Assembly: GCF_009901955.1 (NCBI RefSeq)
Contig: NZ_WUTS01000001.1
Span: 2,648,489 to 2,712,488, forward strand
DNA: 64,000 bases
DNA from: Halomonas icarae
GTDB taxonomy: Bacteria > Pseudomonadota > Gammaproteobacteria > Pseudomonadales > Halomonadaceae
Direction: 5' to 3'
Notes under the pieces: model-generated
What the model was told of the DNA's origin: nothing
Database searches by the model: none
What the model saw: only the letters and a program-made list of their open reading frames with translations
Shown: piece after piece, positions 63,061 to 64,000 of the stretch
Numbering within the stretch: the first letter of the stretch is position 1
Layout of the letters: the number at the start of each line of letters is the position of its first letter
Translations under genes and position numbers: made by a program

Positions 63061-64000
63061 ATGCGCGTACTGGGCATCGAGACCTCCTGCGACGAGACCG
63101 GCGTCGCCCTCTTCGACACCGAGCGCGGCCTGCTGGCCGACGCCCTCTACAGCCAGATCGCCATGCACGCCGAGTATGGCGGCGTGGTACCCGAGCTCGC
63201 CTCTCGAGACCACACGCGCCGCCTGCTGCCGCTGATCCAGCAGGTGCTCGACGAAGCGGGACTGACCCGCCAGGACCTCGATGCCATCGCCTATACCGCG
63301 GGCCCCGGCCTGGTAGGGGCGCTGATGGTGGGGGCCGCCACCGCCCACGGCATGGCCAGAGCGCTGAACATTCCGGTGCTCGGCGTCCACCATATGGAGG
63401 GGCACCTGCTGGCCCCCATGCTGGAGGAGGACCGCCCGGCGTTCCCCTTCGCGGCCCTGCTGGTCTCCGGCGGCCATACCCAGTTGGTCGAGGTGCGCGG
63501 GCTGGGTGACTACAGCCTGCTCGGTGAGTCCGTGGACGACGCCGCCGGCGAGGCCTTCGACAAGGCCGCCAAGATGCTGGGCCTGGCCTATCCCGGTGGC
63601 CCTCAGGTGGCACGCCTGGCCGAGCGGGGCGATCCCGGCCGCCTGCGCTTCCCGCGGCCGATGACCGACCGCCCGGGACTCGACTTCAGTTTCTCGGGCC
63701 TCAAGACTCACACGCTCACCGCCATTCGCAAGCTCGAGGCGGCCGGCGAGCTCGACGAGCAGGCCCGCGCCGATGTGGCGCGAGCCTTCGAGGAGGCGGT
63801 GGTCGACACCCTGGTCATCAAGTGTCGCCGCGCCCTGGACCAGACCGGCCTCAAGCGGCTGGTGGTGGCCGGCGGCGTCAGCGCCAATGCGCGGCTGCGC
63901 GAGCGCCTGGAGCACGAGTGCGAGAAGCGCAACGCCCGTGCCTTCTACCCCCGCGGGCGCTTCTGTACCGACAACGGGGCGATGATCGCCTATGTGGGCG
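63061..64000 (+). CDS. tsaD: tRNA N6-threonylcarbamoyladenosine synthase TsaD (partial, right edge)
   Basis: The first 313 residues of TsaD (Gcp/Kae1). ASKHA-fold motifs are visible: [13 protein letters not shown], the iron-binding HHMEGH with its two His, [13 protein letters not shown], and the phosphate-binding [13 protein letters not shown] near residue 270. It transfers threonylcarbamoyl to A37 of ANN-reading tRNAs, with TsaB and TsaE. The stop lies beyond the window; full-length proteins have about 340 residues. Divergent from rpsU, the usual arrangement in gammaproteobacteria. Confidence 0.96.
   Translation, partial: MRVLGIETSCDETGVALFDTERGLLADALYSQIAMHAEYGGVVPELASRDHTRRLLPLIQQVLDEAGLTRQDLDAIAYTAGPGLVGALMVGAATAHGMARALNIPVLGVHHMEGHLLAPMLEEDRPAFPFAALLVSGGHTQLVEVRGLGDYSLLGESVDDAAGEAFDKAAKMLGLAYPGGPQVARLAERGDPGRLRFPRPMTDRPGLDFSFSGLKTHTLTAIRKLEAAGELDEQARADVARAFEEAVVDTLVIKCRRALDQTGLKRLVVAGGVSANARLRERLEHECEKRNARAFYPRGRFCTDNGAMIAYVG

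Overview
The window looks like chromosomal DNA of a GC-rich, moderately halophilic gammaproteobacterium, most likely Halomonadaceae (Halomonas or a close relative). The grounds are acidic protein sequences, a rpsU-dnaG-rpoD operon next to tsaD, and many compatible-solute systems: a ProVWX-type betaine ABC importer, two BCCT carriers (one paired with a UspA-like protein), a TRAP carrier and an amino-acid-type ABC importer. The assignment rests on reading, not on a database search.

Layout. 0-4.5 kb: a TetR/CMD-family pair behind a palindromic operator, a truncated group II intron, ada, a DMT exporter and a small HTH/membrane-protein pair. 4.6-10.4 kb: an AT-rich accessory block (MDR reductase, GNAT, methyltransferase, Nudix) with decayed IS30 and IS481 pieces, ending in a tyrosine integrase that abuts the 3' end of a tRNA-Ile2(CAU) gene; this looks like a tRNA-targeted genomic island. 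10.5-17 kb: a CNNM/CBS protein, a BASS/ACR3-like carrier, an AEC carrier and an aaeXAB-like efflux operon. 17-23 kb: osmolyte uptake (proVWX, usp-BCCT). 23-30.7 kb: exonuclease/DUF294 pair, bicovalent-flavin oxidase divergent from a BTAD/SARP-like regulator, DUF4168 protein. 30.8-34.6 kb: TRAP transporter. 35.6-48.7 kb: a LysR gene facing one long same-strand array: aldehyde dehydrogenase, atypical M19 dipeptidase-like protein, BCCT carrier, a 586-residue protein of no family I recognise, a DUF3726 protein, RidA, and a two-gene NAD-type formate dehydrogenase. 48.7-52.6 kb: mtgA, then the glutathione-dependent formaldehyde oxidation genes fghA and frmA facing a LysR gene. 52.7-57.5 kb: a Liv-type ABC importer. 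57.7-64 kb: membrane protein, rpoD, dnaG, rpsU, and tsaD cut by the right edge.

The most novel unit is the 40.3-47.8 kb array. A BCCT importer, an aldehyde dehydrogenase resembling alpha-ketoglutarate semialdehyde dehydrogenases, a metal-ligand-deficient M19 homologue, two translationally coupled uncharacterised proteins and RidA, followed by formate dehydrogenase, suggest an unassigned catabolic pathway for a zwitterionic (perhaps N-methylated) solute that yields formate. With frmA and fghA nearby, the segment could take one-carbon units from formaldehyde to CO2. Substrate and chemistry are inference.

Regulatory structure is visible in many intergenic regions: palindromic operators, T-N11-A LysR boxes, an 11-bp direct repeat fitting a SARP-type regulator, hairpins between binding-protein and permease genes, and short tandem duplications that cover stop codons.
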